Shown piece by piece: positions 13,201-23,906 of a DNA stretch of 64,000 bases. The translations under genes and the position numbers were made by a program. The stretch covers positions 2,108,001 to 2,172,000 of the forward strand of contig NC_091274.1 in NCBI RefSeq assembly GCF_042100115.1, written 5' to 3'. How positions within the stretch are numbered: position 1 is the stretch's first letter; every line of letters begins with the position of its first letter. Origin of the DNA: Alternaria dauci. Its lineage: Eukaryota > Ascomycota > Dothideomycetes > Pleosporales > Pleosporaceae. The notes below the pieces were generated by a model. The model saw only the letters and a list, made by a program, of their open reading frames with translations, did not search any database and was not told where the DNA came from.

Positions 13201-13629
13201 GCACGATGCGAGCGCCTAGAATAGCATCTCTGCACCACCACATCCTCGAACCGACAACTCTCCAGTCAATCACCTTGCTCCAATGTTGCGAGCGCTTACT
13301 GTAGGTATCAATGGCCTCAAAGCCCGTTATCGTGGCGCCTCAGCGGTTGCCCAGACAGGGCGCCGACACGGCGGCTGGTGAAGACGCCAATACATATTGT
13401 CAGCCTACCATCCCCCGCTTGTTGCTTCTTGGATACATCAACAAAACTTCATGAGACTGGCGACGCGTTACGAATTTCCTTGAGTTTCTCTCCTTCAATT
13501 TCCTTGTCATCTCGCTGCAGGTTCAGCGCTTCTTTGCATCATCCCTCATGTCTAGATCTCTTAGTGAGTAAATTTCTGTCATACGGTCTTGGTTGGTGCA
13601 GCTAACGCTTGTACAGATACTGTACAACT
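10244..13629. other. 3.4 kb intergenic region between divergent G-alpha and CFEM genes
   Basis: This is the shared upstream region of two divergently transcribed signalling or surface genes, so it must contain both promoters and their leaders. It holds a 16-G homopolymer at 10713-10728 followed by T and G5, and a C-rich tract near 11330. Several open frames exist, but none has a recognisable domain and they overlap each other on both strands. Confidence 0.5.
10713..10734. repeat. poly-G tract (G16-T-G5) upstream of the G-alpha gene
   Basis: There are sixteen consecutive G residues, one T and five more G residues, about 470 bp upstream of the G-alpha start codon. On the G-alpha sense strand it reads as a C tract. 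It could form a G-quadruplex, or it could be a length-unstable tract whose exact length is unreliable. Confidence 0.9.
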
Positions 13630-15915
13630 ATGCTTATGAGCCACTTCCAAAGGCTATGGATCTCCTCAGTCTTTATAATATTAACTCCGCTGATGCTTGC
13701 GGCTCCTACTGTCGCTTCCACACCACGATCGCTCCCACAGCCGCTCCAACAAAATGTACCTCTTTGTGCACAGCCATGTTTACAGACTTCGCTGGACGAA
13801 AGATTCCCTGTAGCATGTTCTGGTCAGGAAAACCTCCAATGTCTTTGTTCTCGTTATAGTAATGTTGGAGAGTCTTTGGGCGAGGTGGCTCTAGGCTGCA
13901 TATACCTATCGTGCCCAATGGAGGAGACTCAATCATCACTCAGTTCAGCGTACGGGATTTGTCTTGGACAAAAAGATGCAGTCATGCCGACGAAGAGTGT
14001 TCTTACATACGTCGTCACCAGCGCAACTCGCACCATGTCTCCGTCCTCCACTCGACCGACGGCAACGAACACACCGAAGATTACGTCTACCTTGCAAACC
14101 CAGAGAAGTTCTACACAGTCCGCTTTCGCCGATACGGTCTCATCAATACCATCCGCCACACCATCGGCAACATCTTCATCTGTCCCAGTCACTGTGGCAG
14201 CAGAAGCTCCTCCTAGAATGACACCCGCACAGATTGCCGGACTATCAGTGGCCGCAGTAGCAGCCTTCGTCATGGCCATCGGGCTCATGGCGCTGAGCGT
14301 ATGCTTGCGCAGGCGTAAAGAGCGACGGGTGGTTTTCGATACAGACGAAAAGGGCAAGCAGCTTTCCACACGGTTTTCGCACTATGTCCCAGTAGAGAAC
14401 GTTCTTGAGCCACCGAAACAATTTCCTCTCGTGCCCCCACGAGCTCTCCGCAGAGGTAGCAAACAGCGTCCAACACAACGTCTTGGGGTAGGGACTTCGA
14501 ACAGTTCTTCGAATTCCTCATTGCCGCTCGATCAGATAGGTCTCGCCATCAGTGCCGAGCTGGATGGAAAACCCTTGGTACCCAACAACGCCTCAAAAGC
14601 TGCTATCGCAAATCAGCAAGCGCCTACCACGACTCAGGCACCTTTTAGACCAGTGAGTACGATGACTCAGGAGACAGTCTTCGAAGAGGACGAGGCCTCA
14701 TCGCATCGAAGATCTTCAATGCTGTTGCCCACGCCTCCCGTCCCAATTCCCCCTATCCGTGCTCTACAGCCCTCGAGGCCTGTACCGAACTTTACCGCCA
14801 ACAATCGACCAGCGGGCCGCCGATCCGAGCTGTTTCTCGACATTCCCGTCCGCCATGAGAGACCTCAGCCGAAGCGCGTTGTGGCGGGAGGGGTTGCCTC
14901 ACATGGTTCACCACAGCCACCTCGTCCCGAGCACGCAATACGCCCACGCTTAGCACCGCCCTTCCAGATGATGTCTACGGCCACTTCTTACGAATCCAAA
15001 GCTACGACTGCCAGCTCACGCGATGCGAGCACGTCTGGGGACATTATCGACTACTACTTCTCCAGTAACCAGAGCCGAGAGCCAACACCCAAAGCCAGTC
15101 CAGCGCGTATTATCCGACCAACAGAATCACCAAGAGCTGTGCAGATCAAGCCCAAGAAGTCACACAGCAGCACGCTGTCACGCTCTACCTCGCGCAACTC
15201 CACAAACTTGCGCGATTCTCTGACAAGTCAAACATCCTTCGAGACAACGAACGGCAATGAGTCCACGCCCGAAGACGAAGACGAGGACAAGCAGCTATCT
15301 GATGAGAGCGTCAGCAGTAAACAACAGCTATCTCCTGTAGCTGAGTCACCAATCTCAAAGCTTCGATACCCAAAGGTGCCGCGGGCGTCAAATCAGCTTG
15401 TGCCGCGTAGCCCAAGGAGCTCACCACACCAGCAGAACTTCAGGAGTCCACGCAGAGCTCCAGATCCATCGACGCTTCTCCAGAAACGCAACAATGCTCT
15501 TCCTCCACTCTTGCTAGAGTCCCGACCCAGACTGAACAGTCCTCATCGAGATCCCTTCACGTCCCCACCTCGCGTCACTAGTCCCCCGCGCAAAGTCCGT
15601 TCGCATGTGCGCAGCAACAGCACTGAGTCGTGGAGTACCACACCTGTGTCGAAAACAGGCATCGATCGGAAGAGTCGCGTGCAAAGTGGCGCATGGGGTA
15701 GAAGCCCGGTCATGTATGAAGAGGATGTTGTAAAGCCGTTGAATGTGAGACGGAGGAGGGACGAAATGTCCGAGTTGAACATTGGCAGAGATGTGGATGT
15801 GGACTTTGATCGGGACGGGTTGAAGAGTCCCGTGTGGGTGCCCCGTTTGACGCCGAGAAAGAAGGGCGATGATTTATTCCTGGAGGTAGGATGGGGTGAT
15901 GGTGTGCGAAGATGA
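13630..15915 (+). CDS. CFEM-domain single-pass membrane protein with long cytoplasmic tail
   Basis: The gene is a single exon of 761 residues from the ATG at 13630. The frame continues a little upstream, but only with non-ATG codons. The first ~25 residues form a signal peptide (ISSVFIILTPLMLAAP). A CFEM domain follows at about residues 35-110 with eight cysteines (LCAQPC, VACSG, CLC, GCIYLSC, GICLG). Then come a Ser/Thr-rich stalk, a transmembrane helix at about 202-224 (SVAAVAAFVMAIGLMALSVC), a stop-transfer cluster RRRKERR and a ~530-residue Ser/Pro/Arg-rich tail with no named domain. CFEM proteins are fungal surface proteins involved in adhesion, haem capture or signalling. The long tail suggests a sensor or scaffold rather than a GPI-anchored form. 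Function is inferred from architecture only. Confidence 0.85.
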   Translation: MLMSHFQRLWISSVFIILTPLMLAAPTVASTPRSLPQPLQQNVPLCAQPCLQTSLDERFPVACSGQENLQCLCSRYSNVGESLGEVALGCIYLSCPMEETQSSLSSAYGICLGQKDAVMPTKSVLTYVVTSATRTMSPSSTRPTATNTPKITSTLQTQRSSTQSAFADTVSSIPSATPSATSSSVPVTVAAEAPPRMTPAQIAGLSVAAVAAFVMAIGLMALSVCLRRRKERRVVFDTDEKGKQLSTRFSHYVPVENVLEPPKQFPLVPPRALRRGSKQRPTQRLGVGTSNSSSNSSLPLDQIGLAISAELDGKPLVPNNASKAAIANQQAPTTTQAPFRPVSTMTQETVFEEDEASSHRRSSMLLPTPPVPIPPIRALQPSRPVPNFTANNRPAGRRSELFLDIPVRHERPQPKRVVAGGVASHGSPQPPRPEHAIRPRLAPPFQMMSTATSYESKATTASSRDASTSGDIIDYYFSSNQSREPTPKASPARIIRPTESPRAVQIKPKKSHSSTLSRSTSRNSTNLRDSLTSQTSFETTNGNESTPEDEDEDKQLSDESVSSKQQLSPVAESPISKLRYPKVPRASNQLVPRSPRSSPHQQNFRSPRRAPDPSTLLQKRNNALPPLLLESRPRLNSPHRDPFTSPPRVTSPPRKVRSHVRSNSTESWSTTPVSKTGIDRKSRVQSGAWGRSPVMYEEDVVKPLNVRRRRDEMSELNIGRDVDVDFDRDGLKSPVWVPRLTPRKKGDDLFLEVGWGDGVRR

Positions 15916-16939
15916 TGTTCGATTCTTGACTACATAAACCTTTTCTTGTGTATAAATTTTCTTAATGGTCGAAGGGGAGGGCAGGAAGGGTGGTGGAACC
16001 AGACACGACTGTCATTCTCATTGCATGTTGTATAGTACGAGATAGATACCCAGAGATCTCATTTGTTTCGTTACGTAGGTCGAAAGTGTAAACGGAGATG
16101 TCAACCAAGCCAGATGTTATTCCGCAGGCCGTTTTTCTTTTTCTTTGACTGCGTTAGTCCTGAATCAGCCTGGACGCATGAGCTTCATGGTATTGCGTTT
16201 ACGGTTAGCCAAGCAGTGGGATAGCTAGGTATACAGCACCGGGCGCGCTATTTGTCCAACTGACCCGAAAGCCTAGTCTCTCATCTTCGCAATCTTGCGC
16301 TCGCCCAGCACACCGGAGAATGACCAGGTTAAATGTCCGGCTCTAGTCCAGACAGCTGTTTTGGGGGTTCCGCGATTGAGCCTCATCTACTCAGCTCCGT
16401 TTCGGCCGCGGCGCCGATCCCGGTGTCGCGGTAGCCGCCCGGAAGAATTCTGTTGTATCGTGTACTTGCGCGGCGGAAGTTGAGGCAAGAGATTGAAGAG
16501 TGGTTCCCTGCGCTATCGGGGCACTGTGATCCGTCACGTCCGTGATGCGGTCGTTTTCGGCGCACGGCGGATACGTAGGGAACAGAGGCTGTTCAGGGCA
16601 AGAGGTTAGTAATAGACAGTCATTTGCAACAACATGGCATGATGGCCAGAACTAGACACGCAAAGCCTGGTCAGCACACGGCGCAGGCTTACTAAACGGA
16701 AGCAGCAATTCGTGTTGTCCGTGGCTTGGACGGGTGGGATGCTGCATGCGATGGCAGAAAGTGCGGCGACTGGTTGATGTAATCGGGCTTTGAGAGACCC
16801 CACTAAAACGTCCACCCTGGCGTAAGAGTTGAGGCAGGCATGACGCCTAGCCACCCCACTATAACTACAAAACCTAAACACCAGCACGTCTGCGCAACTT
16901 CTCTTCTTCAATCTTTTCCCCATCGACAGACTGCCCATC
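15916..16939. other. spacer between CFEM gene and transketolase gene
   Basis: This holds the 3' flank of the CFEM gene and the promoter/leader of the transketolase gene. No coding region, RNA gene or repeat is recognisable. Confidence 0.5.
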
Positions 16940-19550
16940 ATGCCGTACGGAAAGACTGACGAGCTCGCCATCAACACCATCCGCACCCTCGCGGTATGTT
17001 CAGTCCTCTTGTTGTTTTCTGATCCCGTTGCCGGCCCCACCACTATCAACAGCTACCCCGCCAGCAGCTCTCATCCCAACAAGAGCTGTGGCAGCTTGTT
17101 GGAGCCGGTTAGAAATAGTAATCAGAGGTTCAATGGCTGACTTTGTGTGTTTCTGCAGGTCGATGCCACCTTCCAGGCAAACTCCGGCCATCCGGGTGCC
17201 CCTATGGGCATGGCCCCGGTTGCCCATGTCGTGTTCAACAAGTTCATGACTTTCAACCCCAAGAACCCCAAATGGGTCAACCGCGACCGCTTCGTTCTCT
17301 CGTACGTACTTTTCTGTACTTTTCATACATATAATGGCTGCCACGACGCAAATTCCAGGCAGGTTGGGATTGCGCGGCAATTCTGGCGCATTTCAGATGA
17401 AAAGCTGCGCGATTCCGCTGTGACCGCAGACTATAGAGCATTGCTTTCGCTTCCCCGGTCTCTTTCCGGAGATCAATCGCGGCTTTTCGTCTCATCTTCG
17501 GTCCTTCGCTGGTCAATTGCTCGCGTTGGCGTTGGCGTGACAGCCACACCCCGAGACTGTATGAGATAGCATTGCTGACTATGAGTGCTTAGCAACGGTC
17601 ACGGATGCATGCTCCAGTATGCTCTGATCCACCTCTTCGGCTACGACGTCAGCATTGACGACTTGAAGAACTTCCGTGTATGTACTTTTCACATCTTGGC
17701 CATCTACCAGCACTAACTTCGTTGCAGCAAATCGACAGCATTACCCCCGGTCACCCCGAGTCCCACGACACCCCCGGTATCGAGGTCACTACCGGCCCTC
17801 TTGGTCAGGGTTTCGCCAACGCAGTCGGTCTCGCCATCGCTGAAAAGCACACCGCCGCCGTCTTCAACAAGCCCGGCTACGAGCTGATCAACAACCACGT
17901 CTACATGTTCTTTGGTGATGGTTGCGCTATGGAGGGCATTGCTAGCGAGGCTGCCTCCACTGCCGGTCACTTGAAGCTCGGAAACCTCATTGCCATCTAC
18001 GATGACAACCACATCTCCATTGGTATGTTTAGCAAAGAACTCAAAAAAAGTTCAAAATCTGACGTTATACAGACGGTGACACCAAGTGCGCTTTCACTGA
18101 GGATGTCTCGAAGCGATTCGAGGCTTACGGCTGGCACGTACAGCACGTCGAGGACGGTGACTCTGACCTCGAGGGCATCGAGAAGGCCATCGCTGAGGCC
18201 AAGAAGGTCACTGACAAGCCCTCGATGATCAAGCTTACCACCACCATTGGTTTCGGTTCCAAGCTCCAGGGTACCGGCGGTGTCCACGGCAACCCCCTCA
18301 AGGCCGACGACTGCAAGCAGGTCAAGGAGAAGTTCGGCTTCGACCCCGAGAAGATGTTCGCCGTCCCTCAGGAGGTCTACGACATGTACCACAAGCACGC
18401 CGCCGAGGGTGCCGCTGCTGAGGAGGAGTGGAACAAGCTCTTCCAGAAGTACGGTGAGGAGTACAAGGATCTCCACGCTGATCTGTCCCGCCGATTGACT
18501 GGCGACCTTCCCGAGGGCTGGCAAAAGGCCCTCCCCACATACAAGCCCACCGACCCTGCCATTGCCTCAAGAAAGCTCTCCGAGAGCGTTCTCGAGGCTA
18601 TCCACGATGTCGTTCCTGAGCTTCTCTCAGGTTCCGCCGATCTGACTGGCTCCAACAACACCCGATGGAAGAAGGCCGTCGACTTCCAGCCTCCGGAGCT
18701 CGGTATTGGTGAGTGGTCTGGTCGATACCTGAGATACGGTGTCCGTGAACACGCCATGGCTGCCATCATGAACGGTATGTCCGCGTACGGCACTATCATC
18801 CCCGCCGGCGGTACTTTCTTGAACTTCGTTTCATACGCCGCCGGTGCCGTTCGTCTGTCCTCCCTCTCACACCAGCGCGTCATCTACGTCGCTACCCACG
18901 ACTCCATCGGTCTTGGTGAGGACGGTCCCACCCACCAGCCTATCGAGACTCTCGCCCACTTCCGCGCTCTGCCCAACATGATGGTCTGGCGCCCAGCTGA
19001 TGGAAATGAGTGCTCTGCTGCTTACTACATGGCTCTTACCTCCAAGGAGACGCCATCCATCCTTGCCCTTACCCGTCAGAACCTGCCCCAGCTTGAGGGC
19101 TCAACACTGGAGAAGGCCATCAAGGGTGGTTACGTTGCTCTTGAGAACAAGGACGCTCAGATCACCCTTGTTTCCACCGGTTCCGAGGTCTCCCTCTGCT
19201 TGGAGGCGGTCAAGACCCTCAAGGACCAGGGCATCACCGCCCGTGTTGCTTCCCTGCCTTGCTTCGAGGTCTTTGACGCACAAGACAAGGACTACAAGAT
19301 GTCGGTCATCCCCTCTGGCATCCCATCTCTCAGCGTTGAGGTCATGTCCACCATGGGCTGGGAGAAGTACTCGCACGAGCAATTTGGTCTGAACCGCTTC
19401 GGTGCCTCTGGACCATACAAGGAGGTCTACAAGAAGTTTGAGTTCACCCCCGAGGGTATTGCTAAGCGTGCGAAGGCTACCATTGACTTCTACAAGGATG
19501 TCAAGCCTCTCCGATCTCCTCTCGACCGCGCGTTCCAGCAACTTATCTAA
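16940..19550 (+). CDS. tkl1: transketolase
   Basis: This is a thiamine-diphosphate enzyme of the non-oxidative pentose phosphate pathway, in the cytosol, transferring two-carbon ketol units. Exons 16940-16993, 17159-17301, 17593-17677, 17728-18022 and 18073-19550 give 684 residues, the usual length. Visible landmarks are [12 protein letters not shown] near the N-terminus, [14 protein letters not shown], the ThDP/metal motif GDGCAMEGI with [19 protein letters not shown], the central GVREHAM with the activating Glu, [15 protein letters not shown] and the C-terminal VSTGSEV segment. Introns 1 (165 bp) and 2 (291 bp) are much longer than the two 50-bp introns that follow. Codon use is strongly biased to C-ending codons (GGTTAC, AAGGCC, CTCGCC), as expected for a highly expressed housekeeping gene. 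Confidence 0.97.
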
Positions 19551-20013
19551 GCGTTTGCGTAGCGCATGATTTGATTTCTGGAGGTTGTTGAGACTTTGGA
19601 GCATCGTCTCTGGCTTGTAATGAGTGACGATATGTAAGAAGCAGCAGCCTGCTTCATGAAGAAGGGAAAAATATGGCCCTACTAAATAGAATTTGATTCC
19701 CCCTTTGACTATGCCTATAGTATTCTGTGATATTCACCTGTGACGCACGTCTACGATCATCTGGTTTTTGTAAAAGACTACTTGAACCGACTACTGACAG
19801 ACGATATGTTGTCCAAAGTGTGAGTTTCTAGATCCGCAAGTTTGCGCGAAAGCTGCCCAGGCATGACAATAGCGCACGCGCATTGCAGCTGAAATGCACA
19901 ACTGTCAAGGCTCTCACATGTGCGTGTTGTGTGAATCGCTAGGATGATTATGGCTGCATTGTAAGTGATTGATATCTGGGAAGAGCCGTGGGGTGCAAAG
20001 ACAAGACTCGTAA
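19551..20013. other. spacer between transketolase and SAM35-like genes
   Basis: This is the 3' flank of transketolase, somewhat T-rich, and the short promoter of the next gene. Nothing else is recognisable. Confidence 0.4.
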
Positions 20014-21122
20014 ATGACGGCTGCCACGAGGTCGGCGCTCTCTCCTCCGAGCCCGCCGCGTTGTCAACTTTTCGCGACATCATCACCAGCATCCCCACGC
20101 ATAGCCGTGATGTCGCAGACCGACGACAGCAATGCTACCATGAGAGGTCTCAGAAGACAGCCATCGTCGCGCAGCATATTCTCGGTCCCGGCTCCAATAA
20201 AACAGCTGTTCGACCAATTCCCACTCGTCACGTACCCTGTCAACGATTTCCCACAACGCGCTCCGCAACATCGCAATGCTCATGTGCTGTATGTCTTCAC
20301 TACGGATGAAGGAGCAATACGAGGAGCGCCATCGCACAACCCAGCGTGCTTGAAGTGGCAGGTCAGTCCATATCCCCCACCTCCATACCCCATTACCGGG
20401 CTCACGCTATCACAGGTATACCTCAAGTTCTCCAAGATACCTTTCCAAGTTGCCTCCGCGAATAATCACGCCTCTCCCAGCGGCTCACTCCCTTTCTTAA
20501 TTCCATCATCCTCAGATCCCTCCAAGCGAACCCAACCAGTCCCTTCCAGCAAGCTGCAACGATGGGCCATGAACAACAGTGAGAAGGCAATAGAAGAGCC
20601 TGGAGATCCGCGCTACGAAGCATATCTAAGTCTGCTAGACCATCGGATACGGAGAGCTTGGGTTCGTTGACCACAAAGGATAGTCGACCCATGGCTAACA
20701 TCTTCCAGCTCTACGCCATCTATCTCTCCCCGAACTTCACCACCATCGCCGAACCCCTCTACATCCTACCCAGCTCCCGCAATTCCTTTGTGCGTCTCGC
20801 CATATCCCGCGAACTGCGTCTGGCAGCCGAGACTGAGCTCCTCAAGTTCTCAAGCATCATCAACGACGAGACGCTCTATAACCAGGCAGACGAAGCATTT
20901 GCATCGCTCGAGGCACTGCTAGGCAAGGACGATTGGTTCTTCGGCGCGCAGATACCGGGCTTGTTCGATGCTAGTGTCTTTGCGTACACGCATCTGCTAT
21001 TGGATCAGAGACTGGACAAGGATTGGGTGGACACGCGTTTGCGTGACGCGCTAATGGCGCGCAGACGCCTGGTCACGCATCGAAACCGCATACTGGCTAG
21101 ATATTTTGAAGAAGCGTCTTGA
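20014..21122 (+). CDS. sam35: SAM35/Tob38-like (metaxin family) mitochondrial outer-membrane protein
   Basis: This is probably a peripheral subunit of the mitochondrial sorting and assembly machinery, which inserts beta-barrel proteins into the outer membrane. Exons 20014-20361, 20416-20661 and 20709-21122 give 335 residues. An in-frame ATG at 20110 (MSQTDDSNATMRGLRR) would give 303 residues and may be the real start, because the extra 32 residues look like translated leader. The N-terminal thioredoxin-like half carries FSVPAPIKQLFDQFPLVTYP, HVLYVFTTDEGA and ACLKWQ-VYLKF, then SPSGSLPFL. The C-terminal half is helical and GST-like (WFFGAQIPGLFDASVFAYTH). The call rests on recall of the fungal Sam35/metaxin pattern, and a Tom37-like assignment is the main alternative. 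Both introns (47-54 bp) are GT-AG. Confidence 0.7.
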
Positions 21123-21651
21123 GTGCACGACAATATCCGTAAGCCGTAATCGAGTGTACGCTGTACGCTTGTACCATCTGCAACCGTCTTGAACATCACC
21201 AACGATTAGGTGTACGTCAACGAGGCGCATAGTTCGGCTCAGCCTACGAGGAACAAAGTCATGGCGAGTTTAGTTTGAGCGTAATCGACACCGCGGACAT
21301 TTTAGCGCGACCTGGAACCTAGTAGACCTCGGGATGCAGGTATGACTCACGCTACGGGAAGCTGCACGACATATCGCCTAATTAGGCAAAGTTGGATACA
21401 TGCCGGACACGCAGAGGGCGCACAGTAGTCATTGGCTACAACGAATCTCTATATAGACTTTCGTCAGGCATCCAACATCGAGCACAGCATCAGTCCTCGT
21501 AAACTTTACTCCATTTGAGATCCGTAACAACCGTCGTCATCTCTTGCGACAGCCAAAGCCAACTATACGCCACCACAAGTACAATCCATCTCTATCTTTC
21601 CTCTTCAAAAGAAAAAGACACCATTAAGCCTTGAAATCCTCTTTGGTCAAC
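21123..21651. other. spacer with promoter of the methyltransferase gene
   Basis: This contains the 3' flank of the SAM35-like gene, then an inverted CCAAT box and a TATA element (annotated separately). Nothing else was recognised. Confidence 0.5.
21431..21456 (+). promoter_or_regulatory. putative CCAAT (inverted) and TATA elements of the methyltransferase gene
   Basis: ATTGG at 21431-21435 and TATATAG at 21450-21456 lie about 200 bp upstream of the start codon at 21652. An A/C-rich leader follows. The spacing is typical of an inducible fungal promoter. It is inferred from sequence alone. Confidence 0.45.
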
Positions 21652-22590
21652 ATGACGCAACCAACATCTGTTGACATGACCTTCGATACTTCCCTTGTGG
21701 ACATCAATCCGCCCCCAAACGCCAATGCCTCCTTCTCAACTACGGACTCGGACTCCACATTGGACGTTGAACAACCCCTCAAGCAGACTACAGCTTCGAA
21801 AAGTACCCCCAATTCAGTCCAACACATTCCGACTCAAGCTGCCTACGATCAATGGGCTTCTGTCTACGACACCGATGGCAACATGCTGCAGGCAATTGAC
21901 GATCTGGAGCTCCAAACAGTCCTTCCGGAGTTCTTGTCGCGGGTCAAGAATAGCATTGTTACGAACGAAAAGCTTTGCATCCTCGACTTGGGATGTGGGA
22001 CTGGACGAAATACAGGAAAACTCGTACGCTATGATTGGGATGGAAAGAGCATGGAAGTGATTGGTCTGGATTTCTCGCAGGGTATGCTGGATGTCGCTAC
22101 TAAGAAGCTAGCTACGTTGGTTGAGGGTCAAGAGAAGGTGCAACTAAGGTTGGAGTGCTGTGACTGCTTTCCAACAGTCAACGATCCATCGGCCTCTCCG
22201 TTGCCTGCTGTTCAAAGCCTGCGACCGAGCCATGCAGTCATCTCTACCCTAGTCTTAGAGCACATTCCGCTAAAGGACTACTTCGCCACGTTGTGCATGT
22301 TGCTCATGCCAGGCGGTATGGCGCTGGTGACCAACATGCATGCAGATATGGGTCGCATCAGCCAAGCCGGCTTTGTCAATGCACATGGCGTCAAGGTTCG
22401 AGGAAGTAGCTACGTCTACACAGTTGAAGAGACTGCAGCAGCAGCCAGAGCTGCTGGGCTTGATGTACTAAGCGTAGATGAGCGAGAGATGAGAAAGGAG
22501 GATGTAGAGGGTGGCGCCGTAGGCGAGAGAGGGTGGAAGTGGGTTGGTACGAAAGTTTGGTATGGCATGGTTCTCAGGAGGGTCTTGTGA
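21652..22590 (+). CDS. class I SAM-dependent methyltransferase
   Basis: This is a single-exon protein of 312 residues starting MTQPTSVDMTFD. After a ~60-residue polar leader it shows AYDQWASVYDTDGN, the SAM-binding motif I LCILDLGCGTGRNTGKL, the acidic motif II region EVIGLDFSQGMLDVA, and the post-motif segment HAVISTLVLEHIPLKDYF followed by LLMPGGMALVTNMHADMG. This is the order of small-molecule methyltransferases of the Methyltransf_11/25 type. The substrate cannot be read from the sequence. It lies about 1.3 kb upstream of a co-oriented P450, with a 5S rRNA gene between them, so a two-gene tailoring unit is possible but unproven. Confidence 0.88.
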   Translation: MTQPTSVDMTFDTSLVDINPPPNANASFSTTDSDSTLDVEQPLKQTTASKSTPNSVQHIPTQAAYDQWASVYDTDGNMLQAIDDLELQTVLPEFLSRVKNSIVTNEKLCILDLGCGTGRNTGKLVRYDWDGKSMEVIGLDFSQGMLDVATKKLATLVEGQEKVQLRLECCDCFPTVNDPSASPLPAVQSLRPSHAVISTLVLEHIPLKDYFATLCMLLMPGGMALVTNMHADMGRISQAGFVNAHGVKVRGSSYVYTVEETAAAARAAGLDVLSVDEREMRKEDVEGGAVGERGWKWVGTKVWYGMVLRRVL

Positions 22591-23906
22591 GCTATCGTGA
22601 AGACAGTTGGGGTTGATACACCACCACCAACATAAGATCTTTACCTCACGAGAACCTTCACATACGACCACAGGTAAAGGAGTATACTGGATCCCGTTTG
22701 CTCTCCACACGTCAAGCCTTTGACCGGCGGACTAGTAGTTAGGTGGGTGACCACTAGCGAATCCCCGCTGTTGTATGTTTTTTGTTTTTGGCCATGAGAG
22801 AGAAAGACGAAGATGATGAGCTTATAGTAGTGCTTTACTTGGTATATACAGATTGCTATCAACGGCATACACTTTCCTAATACCCTGTGAACTAGCATCT
22901 ATGTCGATACCGACGTTCAAGTCCATGTGAAGCTTATCTTGACAATATGTAATGGGTAACATACCTTATGGTCAGCAATTCGGGTAGTTTCCAAGTCGTG
23001 TAGCTGTGCGTTCTATGGTGGTATCATTCTTGCCTCAGGATTTCAGGTGCCCAGCGAGAAGAGCGGAGGATTTCCAGGATGTGCATCCATCAATGCGGCT
23101 GTGAATCCTATCGGCCTACTGAAGAAGGTCAGGCATCTACATAGACACTCTCCAGTCAATAACCTTGACCTCTTGCAGCCCGAGAAGCGGTTCTGCAGCT
23201 TAGACGTGCGTACATCTTGGTTTTAGCCCCGAACCAAAGATGTGTGGCGTGATAGAGGTAACATGAATGACAGCGGGTATTCATGGCTAGCGTCCCGAAG
23301 TCGTCTCGCTTCGTAGCTTTCTGAGCGCGGGAAGAGACCGTCAACAATAACTTGAGTAAGATGCATCGAAATCTAAGAACGAGATGAGGTATATCACTGG
23401 CCATGCAAAATGTGGAGCCTTATCTTCTGGACGCGGGATGGGGGCTGAAGCCGCCATGGGAGAGGGGACCCCAGGAAGGATCATAAACCCTGGTGGGGAA
23501 AAGACCCCATTGGTTTACCCGAGAGCGGTAACATCCTTCGACTCTGGATGCAAGAAAAAGCACTGTTGAACATGCAGTGCCCCAAATCGTATATCTGATA
23601 GCCAAATGGCTTCTGAAAGAGCGTCACTCCAGGCGATAAAGCTGAGCATTTAATGATATTACTCCCGACGGTTCGTGTAAAACGCAAACTGTAACCAGAC
23701 CCCAGGAACCATCAAAAGGTATGCGGCATGCCCCGGCACCTGCAGCACACACGCATCGGGTTCGTCGCTCTTTTGAGTAGACTAATGCAGCTCGCTGCAG
23801 AGGGCTGCTGCTGCTACTACTGATCAACGATGGGACATAATGCACTCTTTCCCCTCCTAACCATGATTCTAGAGTCGCTCTGTTCTTCAACATTAGCATC
23901 TGCGAC
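22591..23906. other. spacer between methyltransferase and P450 genes (contains a 5S rRNA gene)
   Basis: Apart from the 5S rRNA gene at 22660-22778 nothing is recognisable here. The region 23400-23640 is GC-rich with short inverted segments but does not fold into a tRNA. The P450 promoter must lie in its last few hundred bases. Confidence 0.5.
22660..22778 (+). rRNA. 5S ribosomal RNA (variant 1)
   Basis: This is a 119-nt RNA starting ACATACGACC and ending GTTGTATGT. The two ends pair as helix I (ACATACGAC with GTTGTATGT). The 3' half matches the fungal 5S pattern GGTGGGTGACCAC..GCGAATCCC. Helix II pairs positions 14-21 with 58-66 around a bulged A64, and helix III pairs 29-32 with 45-48. A T6 run follows directly and fits an RNA polymerase III terminator. 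A second, clearly different copy lies at 39248. Single dispersed 5S genes are known from filamentous ascomycetes such as Neurospora. Confidence 0.88.

Noticed and set aside
13609..13629. Upstream extension of the CFEM gene to 13609
   Set aside because: The extension starts with TTG, not ATG. The ATG at 13630 directly precedes a good signal peptide.
23520..23570. tRNA-like hairpin with a TTCGACTC loop
   Set aside because: The hairpin loop is nine nucleotides rather than seven, and no acceptor stem, D-arm or anticodon arm could be matched around it.
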